Assembly (NCBI GenBank): GCA_963803125.1
Contig: CAWDLR010000001.1
Span: 248,001-312,000 of the forward strand
Direction of reading: 5' to 3'
Length of the DNA stretch: 64,000 bases
Origin: G963675935 sp963803125
GTDB lineage: Bacteria > Planctomycetota > Planctomycetia > Pirellulales > Thermoguttaceae
A model generated the notes under the pieces. That model did not search any database. It was given only the letters and a program-made list of their open reading frames with translations, and was not told where the DNA came from. How positions within the stretch are numbered: the stretch's first letter is position 1; each line of letters begins with the position of its first letter. Shown piece after piece: positions 19,176-27,512 of this stretch. The position numbers were made by a program, and so were the translations under genes.

Positions 19176-20060
19176 ATGGCCAATACTCCTGTTCGAGAGA
19201 CATCCCTGCCGGGGTTGGCGGTCCACCGCGGCAAGGTGCGCGACGTTTACGATTTGGGCGATCGCCTGCTGCTGGTCAGCACGGACCGGATCAGCGCCTT
19301 CGACTGGGTGCTGCCGACCGTCATCCCCGACAAAGGGCGGGTGTTGACCCAGATCGCCGCCTTCTGGTTCCGCTTGCTCGCCGAGCCGAACCATCTGATC
19401 ACCACGAACGTCGAGCAGATGGAGCTGCCCTCGGACGTCGATCGCAGCCTGCTGGCGGGCCGCTCGACCCTCTGCCGCAAGACGGAGGTCGTGCCGATCG
19501 AATGCGTCGTCCGCGGCTATCTGGCTGGCTCGGGCTGGAAGGAGTATCAGCAGAATGGCATGGTCTGCGGCGTCAGGCTGCCTGCCGGACTGACCGAGAG
19601 CGCCCGCCTGCCCGAGCCGATCTTCACGCCGGCGACGAAGGCGGCCGCGGGCCACGACGAGAACATCTCGTTCGAGCAAATGGCAGACATCGTCGGTCGC
19701 GATCTGGCCGACGAGTTGCGGCGGCGGAGCTTGCGGATCTTCGAGCGGGGCGCGGAATACGCCCGGCACCGCGGGATCATCATCGCCGACACGAAGTTCG
19801 AGTTTGGCCGGGTGGGCAACGAGTTGCTGCTGATCGACGAGGTGCTTACGCCCGACAGTTCCCGCTTTTGGCCGGCCGCCCAGTACGCGCCCGGCCGGGG
19901 GCAGCCCTCGTTTGACAAGCAGTTTGTCCGCGACTGGCTGTCGACGACGGATTGGGACAAGAACAGTCCGCCGCCGGCCTTGCCCGACGACGTGGTGGCG
20001 AAGACGCGGCACAAGTACGTCGAGGCCTACGAGCGGCTGACCGATCGGGAATTCGTCTAG
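19176..20060 (+). CDS. purC: Phosphoribosylaminoimidazole-succinocarboxamide synthase (SAICAR synthase)
   Basis: A 294-residue enzyme of purine synthesis that joins aspartate to CAIR using ATP. It contains HRGKVRDVYDLGDRLLLVST (the GKxRDxY glycine-rich ATP site), DRISAFDWVLP, IPIECVVRGYLAGSGWKEY-type motif, EPIFTPATKA, HDENISFE and IADTKFEFG. These are complete family hallmarks. The ATG at 19176 starts a normal N-terminus; the frame upstream to 19074 crosses repeats. It ends 20 bases before the homospermidine synthase gene, so the three genes downstream could be one operon. Confidence 0.96.
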   Translation: MANTPVRETSLPGLAVHRGKVRDVYDLGDRLLLVSTDRISAFDWVLPTVIPDKGRVLTQIAAFWFRLLAEPNHLITTNVEQMELPSDVDRSLLAGRSTLCRKTEVVPIECVVRGYLAGSGWKEYQQNGMVCGVRLPAGLTESARLPEPIFTPATKAAAGHDENISFEQMADIVGRDLADELRRRSLRIFERGAEYARHRGIIIADTKFEFGRVGNELLLIDEVLTPDSSRFWPAAQYAPGRGQPSFDKQFVRDWLSTTDWDKNSPPPALPDDVVAKTRHKYVEAYERLTDREFV

Positions 20061-20080
20061 GGGTCTGGGAGGGGTTGCCG

Positions 20081-21538
20081 ATGATCGAGTTCGCCGGACG
20101 GGTGCTGTTCTTGGGCTACGGCGCGGTGGCGCAGTGTGCGCTGCCGCTGTTTTTCAAGCACTTCCGCGTCGCGCCGGCCAAAGTCACGGTCCTTGATTTC
20201 GAAGATCACCGCGAGCGGCTGAAGCCCTGGACCGCCCAGGGAATCCGTTTCGTCCGCCGGCGAATCACGCGAAAGAACCTGGGGGCGGAGCTGGCCAAGC
20301 ACCTTTCCGCCGGCGATTTGTTGGTCGACCTGGCGTGGAACATCGACTGCTGCGAAATCCTGCAATGGTGTCACGACAACGGCGTGCTTTATGTGAACAC
20401 CTCAGTCGAAGTTTGGGACCCTTACGCCGGCGCGAAGAGGAAGCACCCGACCGAGCGGACGCTCTATTGGCGGCACATGAACATCCGCCGCATGATCGCC
20501 GCCTGGCCCGAACGCGGGCCGACCGCCGTGCTGGAACACGGAGCAAACCCGGGCTTGATCTCGCACTGGACCAAGCAGGGATTGACCGACATCGCCGAAC
20601 GTCTGCTGGCCGACGGCAAGCTGCAAAGCTGCGACGCCGAGGAGATTCGCCAGTTGCTGGCCGATCGCGCCTTCAATCGCCTGGCGATGAAACTGGGCGT
20701 GAAGGTGATCCATTGCAGCGAGCGCGACACGCAGATCACCGACAAGCCGAAGCAGGTCGATGAGTTCGTCAATACCTGGAGCATCGAGGGTTTTCGCGAA
20801 GAGGGGACGACCACGGCCGAAATGGGCTGGGGAACGCACGAGAAAGAGCTTCCGGCCGGGACCTTCGAGCACGCGGAGGGACCGCGAAATCAGATCTGCC
20901 TGGCGCGGATGGGGATCAACACCTGGGTCGTCTCCTGGGTGCCGCACTACTGCGTTCGCGGACTGATCATCCGCCACGGCGAGGCGTTCACGATTTCCGA
21001 CCACCTGACGGTATGGGAAGACGGCAAGCCGGTCTACCGGCCAACGGTGCATTATGCCTATTGCCCGTGTGATTCTGCGCTTGTCTCGCTGGAGGAGCTG
21101 CGCGGCCGCGACTACGCCTTGCAGCCGAAGCACCGCATCATGCGCGACGAGATCATCGACGGGGCCGACATCCTTGGCGCGCTGTTGATGGGCCACGCCT
21201 ACAATTCCTGGTGGACCGGCAGCGTTCTAAGCATCGAGGAATCGCGGCGGCTGGTGCCGCATCAGAACGCCACGACGATGCAGGTGGCGATTTCGGCGGT
21301 GGCGGCGGCGACGTGGATGGTGGAGAATCCCGGCCGCGGCGTGTGCGTGCCCGACGATCTGCCGCACGATTACATTCTCGACATCGCCCGGCCCTATCTG
21401 GGCGAGTCGCTTTCGATCGCTTCCGATTGGACGCCGCTGAAGAACTACGTCAACAATTTCCACGGCTATCACCAGCCCAACATCGACCCGTCCGACCCTT
21501 GGCAGTTTAAGAATTTCTTGGTGACGGACGGAGATTGA
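20081..21538 (+). CDS. hss: Homospermidine synthase
   Basis: A 485-residue protein of the bacterial homospermidine synthase / saccharopine-dehydrogenase-like family, which makes sym-homospermidine from putrescine using NAD. RVLFLGYGAVAQCALPLFF near residue 8 is the Rossmann loop. LEHGANPGLISHWTKQGL, INTWVVSWVP and HYAYCPCDSALVSLEELRGR are typical of the family. ATG 20081 has GGAGGGG upstream. The next gene, an ornithine decarboxylase, starts 3 bases after its stop; together they give ornithine to putrescine to homospermidine. Located in the cytoplasm. Confidence 0.9.
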   Translation: MIEFAGRVLFLGYGAVAQCALPLFFKHFRVAPAKVTVLDFEDHRERLKPWTAQGIRFVRRRITRKNLGAELAKHLSAGDLLVDLAWNIDCCEILQWCHDNGVLYVNTSVEVWDPYAGAKRKHPTERTLYWRHMNIRRMIAAWPERGPTAVLEHGANPGLISHWTKQGLTDIAERLLADGKLQSCDAEEIRQLLADRAFNRLAMKLGVKVIHCSERDTQITDKPKQVDEFVNTWSIEGFREEGTTTAEMGWGTHEKELPAGTFEHAEGPRNQICLARMGINTWVVSWVPHYCVRGLIIRHGEAFTISDHLTVWEDGKPVYRPTVHYAYCPCDSALVSLEELRGRDYALQPKHRIMRDEIIDGADILGALLMGHAYNSWWTGSVLSIEESRRLVPHQNATTMQVAISAVAAATWMVENPGRGVCVPDDLPHDYILDIARPYLGESLSIASDWTPLKNYVNNFHGYHQPNIDPSDPWQFKNFLVTDGD

Positions 21539-21541
21539 CGG

Positions 21542-22678
21542 ATGCTTCAAGAGCCCGAAATCGAACATCTCATCGCCGAGTATGGCACGCCGCTGTTCGT
21601 GGTCGATCACGCGGAGATCCGCCGGAGCTACGCGGAGTTCAAGAAGCAACTGCCGCGGGTGCAGGCGTACTACGCGGTGAAGGCCAATCCCGATGCGGCG
21701 ATCGTGCGGACGCTGTATGAGGCCGGGGCCAGCTTCGACGTGGCCTCGATGCCGGAGTTCGAGATCGTCTACCAGTACATCAAGGACTTGCCGCCGAAGG
21801 AGCGGCAGGATTGGATCTGGGACAAAATCATCTACGCCAATCCGATCAAGGCGAACGAAACGCTCCGCGATCTCGACCAGTACAAGCCGCTGGTGACTTA
21901 CGACAATTTCGAGGAGATCGGCAAGATTCGCAAGTACGCCCCGCAGGCGGGGTTGGCGTTGCGGCTGAGCGTTCCCAACACCGGCGCGATGGTCGAGCTG
22001 TCGTCGAAGTTCGGCGCGTCCTCGGGCGAGGCGGTGCAATTGATCGAGGCGGCCCACCAGGCGGGGCTGGTGGTCGAGGGACTCAGCTTCCACGTCGGCA
22101 GCCAGACGACCAACTTCGAGAACTACGTGCAGGCTCTGAACCTGGCGGCGGGCGTCTATCGCGAAGCAGCCGCTCGCGGCTTTCACTTGACGCTGATCGA
22201 CATCGGCGGCGGTTTTCCCGCCCCTTATGATGCCCAGGTGCAACCCTTCGAGAAGCTCGCCCGGCGGATCAACGCCGAACTGGACAGGCTCTTCCCGAAG
22301 AACCTGGAGATCCTGGCCGAGCCGGGCCGCTTCCTGGTGGCCACCGCTGGCACGGCGATCGCCAAGGTGATCGGCAAGGCCCGGCGCGACGGCAAGCGAT
22401 GCTATTACCTCGACGACGGCGTCTACCACACCTATTCCGGCATCATTTTCGACCACTGCCAATACCACCTCACGGCATTGAAGCAGGGACCGACCGAAAT
22501 CTGCTCGGTCTTCGGTCCCACTTGCGACGCGCTCGACACGATCTCATTGGCCGAGGAGTTGCCCGACCTCGATCTGGGCGACTACGTCTACAGCCGCAAC
22601 ATCGGCGCCTATAGCCGCGCTTCGTCCACCTGGTTCAACGGCTTCCCGCCGGCCAAAGTCGTGCATGTCAACCAGTAG
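21542..22678 (+). CDS. PLP-dependent ornithine decarboxylase (alanine-racemase-fold type)
   Basis: A 378-residue fold-type III decarboxylase. YYAVKANPD holds the lysine that binds PLP. HVGSQ, LIDIGGGFPAP (glycine-rich phosphate-binding loop) and EPGRFLVA follow in order, and FGPTCDALD carries the catalytic Cys and the substrate-selecting Asp, as in ornithine/lysine decarboxylases. YVYSRNIGAYSRASSTWFNG is the usual C-terminus. The direct neighbour hss makes ornithine the most likely substrate and putrescine the product. Diaminopimelate or carboxynorspermidine decarboxylase is less likely given the GPTCD motif. Confidence 0.9.
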   Translation: MLQEPEIEHLIAEYGTPLFVVDHAEIRRSYAEFKKQLPRVQAYYAVKANPDAAIVRTLYEAGASFDVASMPEFEIVYQYIKDLPPKERQDWIWDKIIYANPIKANETLRDLDQYKPLVTYDNFEEIGKIRKYAPQAGLALRLSVPNTGAMVELSSKFGASSGEAVQLIEAAHQAGLVVEGLSFHVGSQTTNFENYVQALNLAAGVYREAAARGFHLTLIDIGGGFPAPYDAQVQPFEKLARRINAELDRLFPKNLEILAEPGRFLVATAGTAIAKVIGKARRDGKRCYYLDDGVYHTYSGIIFDHCQYHLTALKQGPTEICSVFGPTCDALDTISLAEELPDLDLGDYVYSRNIGAYSRASSTWFNGFPPAKVVHVNQ

Positions 22679-22744
22679 ACGCACGGGTGGCGGTCGGTTG
22701 GGGCGGAGAAGGACTGCCGTCCGCTATCCTTGTCCGCCGGCATT

Positions 22745-22802
22745 CCGGAGCGCGGGCGTCTCGCCCGCCCATGACGATGCGGGCGAGACGCTCGCGCTCC
22801 GG
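22745..22802. repeat. Inverted repeat after the polyamine genes
   Basis: Arms 22745-22768 (CCGGAGCGCGGGCGTCTCGC...) and 22779-22802 (its near reverse complement) with a 10-bp loop. No T-run follows, so it is more like a dispersed palindromic element than a classical terminator, though it could stop transcription. Confidence 0.6.
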
Positions 22803-22946
22803 CCCGCTCCCGCAGACGTGTTAATACAACTGCCGCGCAAAAGGACGGATCGGCCATGCGCAATCGGATTCTCGTTGCTTCTCCGGGTTCCGTTTGTACA
22901 ATCAATAGAGGAGGTGGGCGGCAATTTCTGCTGTGAGGTTTTGGTC

Positions 22947-23351
22947 ATGAAAACGGTTCTCTATGTCGACGACGACGAGGCGTCGCGCGAGCTTTGCCGT
23001 CAGATTCTCGAAGATGAGGGGTATCGCGTAGTGCTTGCCGAGGACGGCGACGCGGCGGTCGGAGTGGTCGAAGCCGAGAATCCAGACGTGGCCATCCTCG
23101 ACATCCGCATGCCGCAGAAGGACGGCTTGGAGACGGCCGAAGAGATCAGCGGCCTCAATGCGACGCTGCCGATCATTCTCTACACGGGCAATGAAGAAAT
23201 GTGCCTAAGCGACCGCCGTGCCCAGTACGCCTCGGCGTGCGTCAGCAAGAGTTCGGACTTCAGCGAGCTGTCGCGCGCGGTCGGAAAAGCGGTCTCCCAC
23301 GGCAAGCAAGACCCTTCCATTCGAGTCGGCCTGCCGCCCCGGCGGGATTGA
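22947..23351 (+). CDS. Single-domain response regulator (receiver only)
   Basis: A 134-residue CheY-like receiver. TVLYVDDDEASRELC gives the acidic pocket, AILDIRMPQKDG the phospho-acceptor Asp (about residue 52), ILYTGNEE the conserved Thr, and CVSKSSDFSEL the conserved Lys. There is no output domain; the C-terminal about 15 residues are a short tail. No sensor kinase is adjacent, so its partner is elsewhere. GAGG lies about 10 bases before the ATG. It converges on the next gene with only 4 bases between stops. Confidence 0.9.
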   Translation: MKTVLYVDDDEASRELCRQILEDEGYRVVLAEDGDAAVGVVEAENPDVAILDIRMPQKDGLETAEEISGLNATLPIILYTGNEEMCLSDRRAQYASACVSKSSDFSELSRAVGKAVSHGKQDPSIRVGLPPRRD

Positions 23352-23355
23352 GCGG

Positions 23356-24921
23356 CTACATCGACTTCCACGCCAGGGCGGCAGTGGGGCAGGCGGCGAC
23401 GCACTGGGCGGCGGCTTTGGCGAGGCCTTCGGCCAACGAGCGATCAAGCGGCACGGCCACGCGGACATCGAATCCGCGGCCGACGAACGTCAGCCCCAGC
23501 GGCTCGCCCGCCGCGGTGGCGATTTGGATGCACAAGCCGCAGTCGATGCATTTGCCCGGCTCGTAGATCACTTCGGGGTGGCGGTCATCTTGTTGGAACA
23601 CCCGCCGTTCGGCCTTGAATCGTCGCGGGTTGGCTCCGTACTCGGCGGCGTATTTGCGGAGTTTGCAGGAGACGGCGCCGCGGCAGTCGCAGTGCAGGCA
23701 GCGAGCGGCTTGCCCGACGCCTTCCGTGTGACTGAAGCCGGTGGCCAATCCGAGAGCCGGCTGCTCTCGCAGGGCGGAGGCCGCTGCGGCGGCGAACCGC
23801 AGTAACTCGTCGCCGCGCATCCGCCCGATCTTCACGTTTAGCGGCACGGCCTGGCCGGTCGGCTTCTCGCCGCGCAGGAATTGGTCGATGGCGACCGCCG
23901 CTTCCTTGCCGTCGGCTACGCTGCGGACGACCATCGTCTTGCCGCGGACCGCGCCGCCGGCGGCAAAGACGCCGGGCTTGGCGGTTTCACGCGTGCGTGG
24001 CGTTGCCCGAATGCCCCGTTGCCCGAGCGGGAGTCCCCATGCCGATGCCTGCTCGTGCGCAGCGGCGCCGCACGCCAGAAGCACGGCGTCGAATCGTTTT
24101 CTCAGATCGCTCAAGCCGGCCCCGGGTGCAATCGGCGCGTCGCAATGCAAGACAACTCCCAGGCGTTCGATTGCCGCTGCCTCGGCGTTGATCACGCTAC
24201 GGGGCAACTCGGCTTCGCTCGTTTCCCGCAGCAGTCGCCCGCCGAGGCGAGCGTTTTCGTCGAAAACCTCGCAGGCGTGGCCGGATTGGGCGAGGTAGTA
24301 TGCGGCCGAGAGGCCGGTCGGACCGCCGCCGATGATTGCCACCCGCCGACCGCTCGTGGGCTCGCATGGCGGCAAGTACGGTTCGGATGAGGCGAGATCG
24401 ACATCCGCCACCAGTCGTTTCAAGAGGCAGATTGCTACCGGGGCGTCGAGATCGCCGCGGCGGCAGGTCTTTTCGCAAGGCGCCGGGCAGACTCGCCCCA
24501 ACACCGCCGGCAACGCGATGTCGCGTTTCACCGTGGCGATCGCCTCGCGGAATTGCCCGGCGGCGATCTGGCGGAGCATGGTGGGAATGTCCATCTGTGC
24601 GGGACAGCCGAGTTGGCAGGGGGCCATGCAATCGCCGAGGTGATCGCTCAGCAGCAGTTCCAGCGAAGTCCGTCGCGCCGCGCGGACCGCTTCCGTCTCG
24701 CTCTCGACCCGCATCCCCTCGACCGCCCGCGTGGCGCACGAAGGCACCAGCCGCTCGCTGTCGCCGATCCGCACCAGGCACGCGAGGCAGGAGGTCGAGG
24801 CCGTGCATCCTTCGCGCTGGCAGAGCGCAGGGATGTCGATGCCCAACGCCCGCGCAGCAGCGAGCACCGTAGCCCCTTCGGGCACTTCCACGTGGCGATG
24901 GTCGATGGTCAGTCTGGGCAT
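23356..24921 (-). CDS. GltD-like FAD/Fe-S oxidoreductase lacking the NADPH domain
   Basis: A 521-residue protein. Residues 1-95 form a NuoG/HydA-type N-terminal region (CQREGCTASTSCLACLV for a [2Fe-2S]). Residues 100-180 match the GltD Fe-S region (CMAPCQLGCPAQMDIPTML, GRVCPAPCEKTCRRGDLD). VAIIGGGPTGLSAAYYLAQ is the FAD site, and GVFAAGGAVRG the second FAD motif. Between DAVLLACGA and GVFAAGG there are only about 35 residues where GltD has a complete NADPH Rossmann domain, so that domain is missing. The C-terminus has a ferredoxin-like segment (CIDCGLCIQ ... CVAACPTAAL). Start 24921; the open frame to 24975 is a heptamer array. It probably partners the NuoEF-like protein encoded upstream. Confidence 0.8.
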   Translation of the reverse strand: MPRLTIDHRHVEVPEGATVLAAARALGIDIPALCQREGCTASTSCLACLVRIGDSERLVPSCATRAVEGMRVESETEAVRAARRTSLELLLSDHLGDCMAPCQLGCPAQMDIPTMLRQIAAGQFREAIATVKRDIALPAVLGRVCPAPCEKTCRRGDLDAPVAICLLKRLVADVDLASSEPYLPPCEPTSGRRVAIIGGGPTGLSAAYYLAQSGHACEVFDENARLGGRLLRETSEAELPRSVINAEAAAIERLGVVLHCDAPIAPGAGLSDLRKRFDAVLLACGAAAHEQASAWGLPLGQRGIRATPRTRETAKPGVFAAGGAVRGKTMVVRSVADGKEAAVAIDQFLRGEKPTGQAVPLNVKIGRMRGDELLRFAAAAASALREQPALGLATGFSHTEGVGQAARCLHCDCRGAVSCKLRKYAAEYGANPRRFKAERRVFQQDDRHPEVIYEPGKCIDCGLCIQIATAAGEPLGLTFVGRGFDVRVAVPLDRSLAEGLAKAAAQCVAACPTAALAWKSM

Positions 24922-25013
<92 letters not shown>

Positions 25014-25018
25014 CCCTT

Positions 25019-27409
25019 TTACTCCACCACAACTGCCCCTTCCGGGCAAATCTGTCGGCACGTGTCGCATCGTGTGCATTTCTCCTGGTCGATGTTGTGA
25101 ACCGCGTACGGGGTCAACGGGATCGCGTCGGCGGGGCAGTGCTGGGCGCAGAGCGTGCAGCCGATGCACTCGTCGGTCACGCGGTAGTGGACCAACGACT
25201 TGCAGCGGCCCGCCGGGCAGCGGCCGGCGATGTGGGCTTCGTATTCCTCGCGGAAATAACGCAGGGTGGAAAGCACCGGGTTGGGAGCAGTGCGGCCCAG
25301 CCCGCAGACGCTTCCAGCTTGCACCGTCAGGGCCAAGCGTTCGAGGTCGTCGAGATCGGCCGGCTGGCCGCGGCCCTCGCAGATGCGGTCGAGCACGTCG
25401 AGCATCCGCCGCGTGCCGACGCGGCAGAGCGTACACTTGCCGCACGACTGGTCCTGGGTGAAGCGGAGGAAGTAGCGGGCGATATCGACCATGCAGTCGG
25501 CGTCGTCCAGCACGACCAGCCCGCCGGAACCCATGATGGCCCCGACGTGGGCCAGGGCGTCGTAATCGACGGCCGTGTCGGCCAATTCCGCAGGCACGCA
25601 CCCGCCCGATGGCCCGCCGATCTGCACCGCTTTCAGCCGCCGCACGGTCGAGCGGGCTCGGGCGATCCCGGGACATCCCGCCTCGGCCACGCCGCCGCCG
25701 ATCTCCTCGACGATTTGTCGCAGCGTGATTCCCATCGGCACCTCGATCAGGCCGCCGCGGCGGACCTTTCCGGCCAGGGCGAAGACCTTGGTGCCCGGAC
25801 TCCGCGGGGTGCCGATGCGCGAGAAAGCCTCGGCGCCGCGACGGAGAATCCAGGGGGTCATGGCGAAGGTTTCGACGTTGTTGACCAACGTCGGTTTACC
25901 CCAGAGTCCGGCGTCGGCGGGGAACGGCGGGCGGAGACGCGGCATTCCGCGGCGACCTTCGATCGAAGCCAACAGCGCGGTCTCTTCGCCGCAGACGAAG
26001 GCCCCCGCCCCCTCCTTGACCGCCAACTCAAGGTCGAAGTCGCTGCCCATGATGGCTTTGCCCAACAGCCCGCGCTCGCGACAGCGTTCGATCGCGGCCC
26101 CGATGCGCTCGACGGCCAGCGGATATTCGGCGCGGATGTAGAAGAGCCCTTCGCGGGCGCCGACCGCTCGGGCGGCGATGCTCATGCCCTCGACGATGCG
26201 GTAGGGGAACGACTCCAACAACATACGGTCCATGAACGCGCCGGGATCGCCTTCGTCGCCGTTGCAGACGACGTATTTCGTTTCGCCCTTGGCAGCGCGG
26301 ACTCGCGCCCATTTCAGGCCGGTAGGAAAGCCAGCCCCGCCGCGGCCGCGCAGCCCGCTGGCCTGCATCTGCTCGACGATCTGCGGCGGCGTGAATTGTT
26401 CGAGGCAGCGGCGGAGGGCCGTGAAGCCGTCGTGCCGCAGGTACTCGTCCAGATCGAGCGGATCGAGTTGGCCGCAGTGCTCGGTGGCCAGGTGCTGCTG
26501 CGGCCCGAGAAAAGCGCAAACCGGCCCATCACGGGCGTCGATGGCATGCCGGGCCAACGGATCGCCGGCTTCATCGGTCAGCAGCCGATCGAGCCAGCGG
26601 GAGACCGTTCGGCTGATGCGGCGTAACGCTCCGCGCGGCTTGAAATGGGCCAGCACGATCTCGGCCGCATCGTCGGCACTGACCTTGGCGAAGAGCCGCT
26701 TTTCGCCGGCGGCCGAGGGCGTCGAGATTTCCACCAGCGGCGTCTGGTGACACATGCCGACGCAGCCGACCCGCTTCACCACGGCCGCCGCGCCGCTCTC
26801 GGCCAGTGCATCTTCGATCGCCCGATAAACGCGGCCGCTTCCCTGGGCGACGCAGCACGAGCCGAGCCCCACGCGAATCTCGCCCACGTCTTTACCGAGA
26901 ACGATCGGCGTCGCGGGCCGCTTGGCCGTGCCGCTCTTCTGCTGCTGCAAGAAGTCCTCGATCACGTCGCCGACCATCGTCGGGGCGAGCCGGCCGTAAG
27001 TGACGCCGTCGATCTGCACAACCGGGGCCAGCGTGCAGCAGCCGAGGCAGGCGACTTTTTCGATCGTAAACAGCCCGTCGGGATCGGTGTCGCCGCCGCT
27101 GCCGATTTTCAGCCGCCGTTGAAAAGCGTCGTGGATCACCTCGGCCCCCTTCACGTGGCAGGCCGTGCCGTGGCAGATGTGGATGACGTGCCGTCCGACG
27201 GGGCGATGGCGGAACCGGTTGTAGAAGGTCGAGACGCCGACAATCGCCGCGGGGGTGATCTCGGTGAGCCGGCAAACGCGATCAATCGCCTCGTCGGGCA
27301 CGTAGCGGTAGTGCGTCTGGATCGCCTGGAGGATCGGGATCACGGCCTCCTGGCCGCCGCCGAGCCGGGCGACGCACTGGTCGACGAAAGTGAGATCGAG
27401 TTGCGACAT
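25019..27409 (-). CDS. NuoE-NuoF-ferredoxin fusion (HydB/HoxF/NuoF-like NADH-binding protein)
   Basis: A 796-residue fusion. Residues about 1-155 are a NuoE-type [2Fe-2S] domain (CHGTAC and CLGCC ligands). Residues about 165-260 are a second thioredoxin-like [2Fe-2S] domain (GSCCVAQGSG ... GCVGMCHQTP). Residues about 320-690 are NuoF: GRGGAGFPTGLKW, CNGDEGDPGAFMDR, GAGAFVCGEETALLASIEGR for NADH/FMN, and CGKCTLCRVGTRR for a [4Fe-4S]. The C-terminus has two ferredoxin [4Fe-4S] motifs (CIGCTLCAQHCPADAI, CTRCDTCRQICPEGAV). This is the layout of NADH-binding subunits of soluble, sometimes bifurcating, complexes rather than complex I NuoF. Start ATG 27409; the frame upstream to 27763 lies in another gene. 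Confidence 0.88.
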   Translation of the reverse strand: MSQLDLTFVDQCVARLGGGQEAVIPILQAIQTHYRYVPDEAIDRVCRLTEITPAAIVGVSTFYNRFRHRPVGRHVIHICHGTACHVKGAEVIHDAFQRRLKIGSGGDTDPDGLFTIEKVACLGCCTLAPVVQIDGVTYGRLAPTMVGDVIEDFLQQQKSGTAKRPATPIVLGKDVGEIRVGLGSCCVAQGSGRVYRAIEDALAESGAAAVVKRVGCVGMCHQTPLVEISTPSAAGEKRLFAKVSADDAAEIVLAHFKPRGALRRISRTVSRWLDRLLTDEAGDPLARHAIDARDGPVCAFLGPQQHLATEHCGQLDPLDLDEYLRHDGFTALRRCLEQFTPPQIVEQMQASGLRGRGGAGFPTGLKWARVRAAKGETKYVVCNGDEGDPGAFMDRMLLESFPYRIVEGMSIAARAVGAREGLFYIRAEYPLAVERIGAAIERCRERGLLGKAIMGSDFDLELAVKEGAGAFVCGEETALLASIEGRRGMPRLRPPFPADAGLWGKPTLVNNVETFAMTPWILRRGAEAFSRIGTPRSPGTKVFALAGKVRRGGLIEVPMGITLRQIVEEIGGGVAEAGCPGIARARSTVRRLKAVQIGGPSGGCVPAELADTAVDYDALAHVGAIMGSGGLVVLDDADCMVDIARYFLRFTQDQSCGKCTLCRVGTRRMLDVLDRICEGRGQPADLDDLERLALTVQAGSVCGLGRTAPNPVLSTLRYFREEYEAHIAGRCPAGRCKSLVHYRVTDECIGCTLCAQHCPADAIPLTPYAVHNIDQEKCTRCDTCRQICPEGAVVVE

Positions 27410-27420
27410 TCTTGTGGGAT

Positions 27421-27512
27421 CTGTAGGAGGCGACTCCCGTCGCCGCCGGTAGTTTGTGGGGTGTCGATGATGTGGTGACCTGATGATCGGCGACAGGAGT
27501 CGCCTCCTACAG
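27421..27512. repeat. Inverted repeat in the gap before the NuoEF-like gene
   Basis: CTGTAGGAGGCGACTCCCGT... (27421-27444) and its near reverse complement ending CGCCTCCTACAG (27488-27512) flank a 43-bp spacer. The right arm contains the stop codon of the upstream propeller gene (27507-27509). It could form a strong hairpin that limits readthrough. Confidence 0.7.

Noticed and set aside
25019..27409. Complex I NuoE and NuoF proper
   Set aside because: The fusion, extra thioredoxin-like domain and C-terminal double ferredoxin fit soluble NADH-binding subunits, and the gene is not with nuoH-N.
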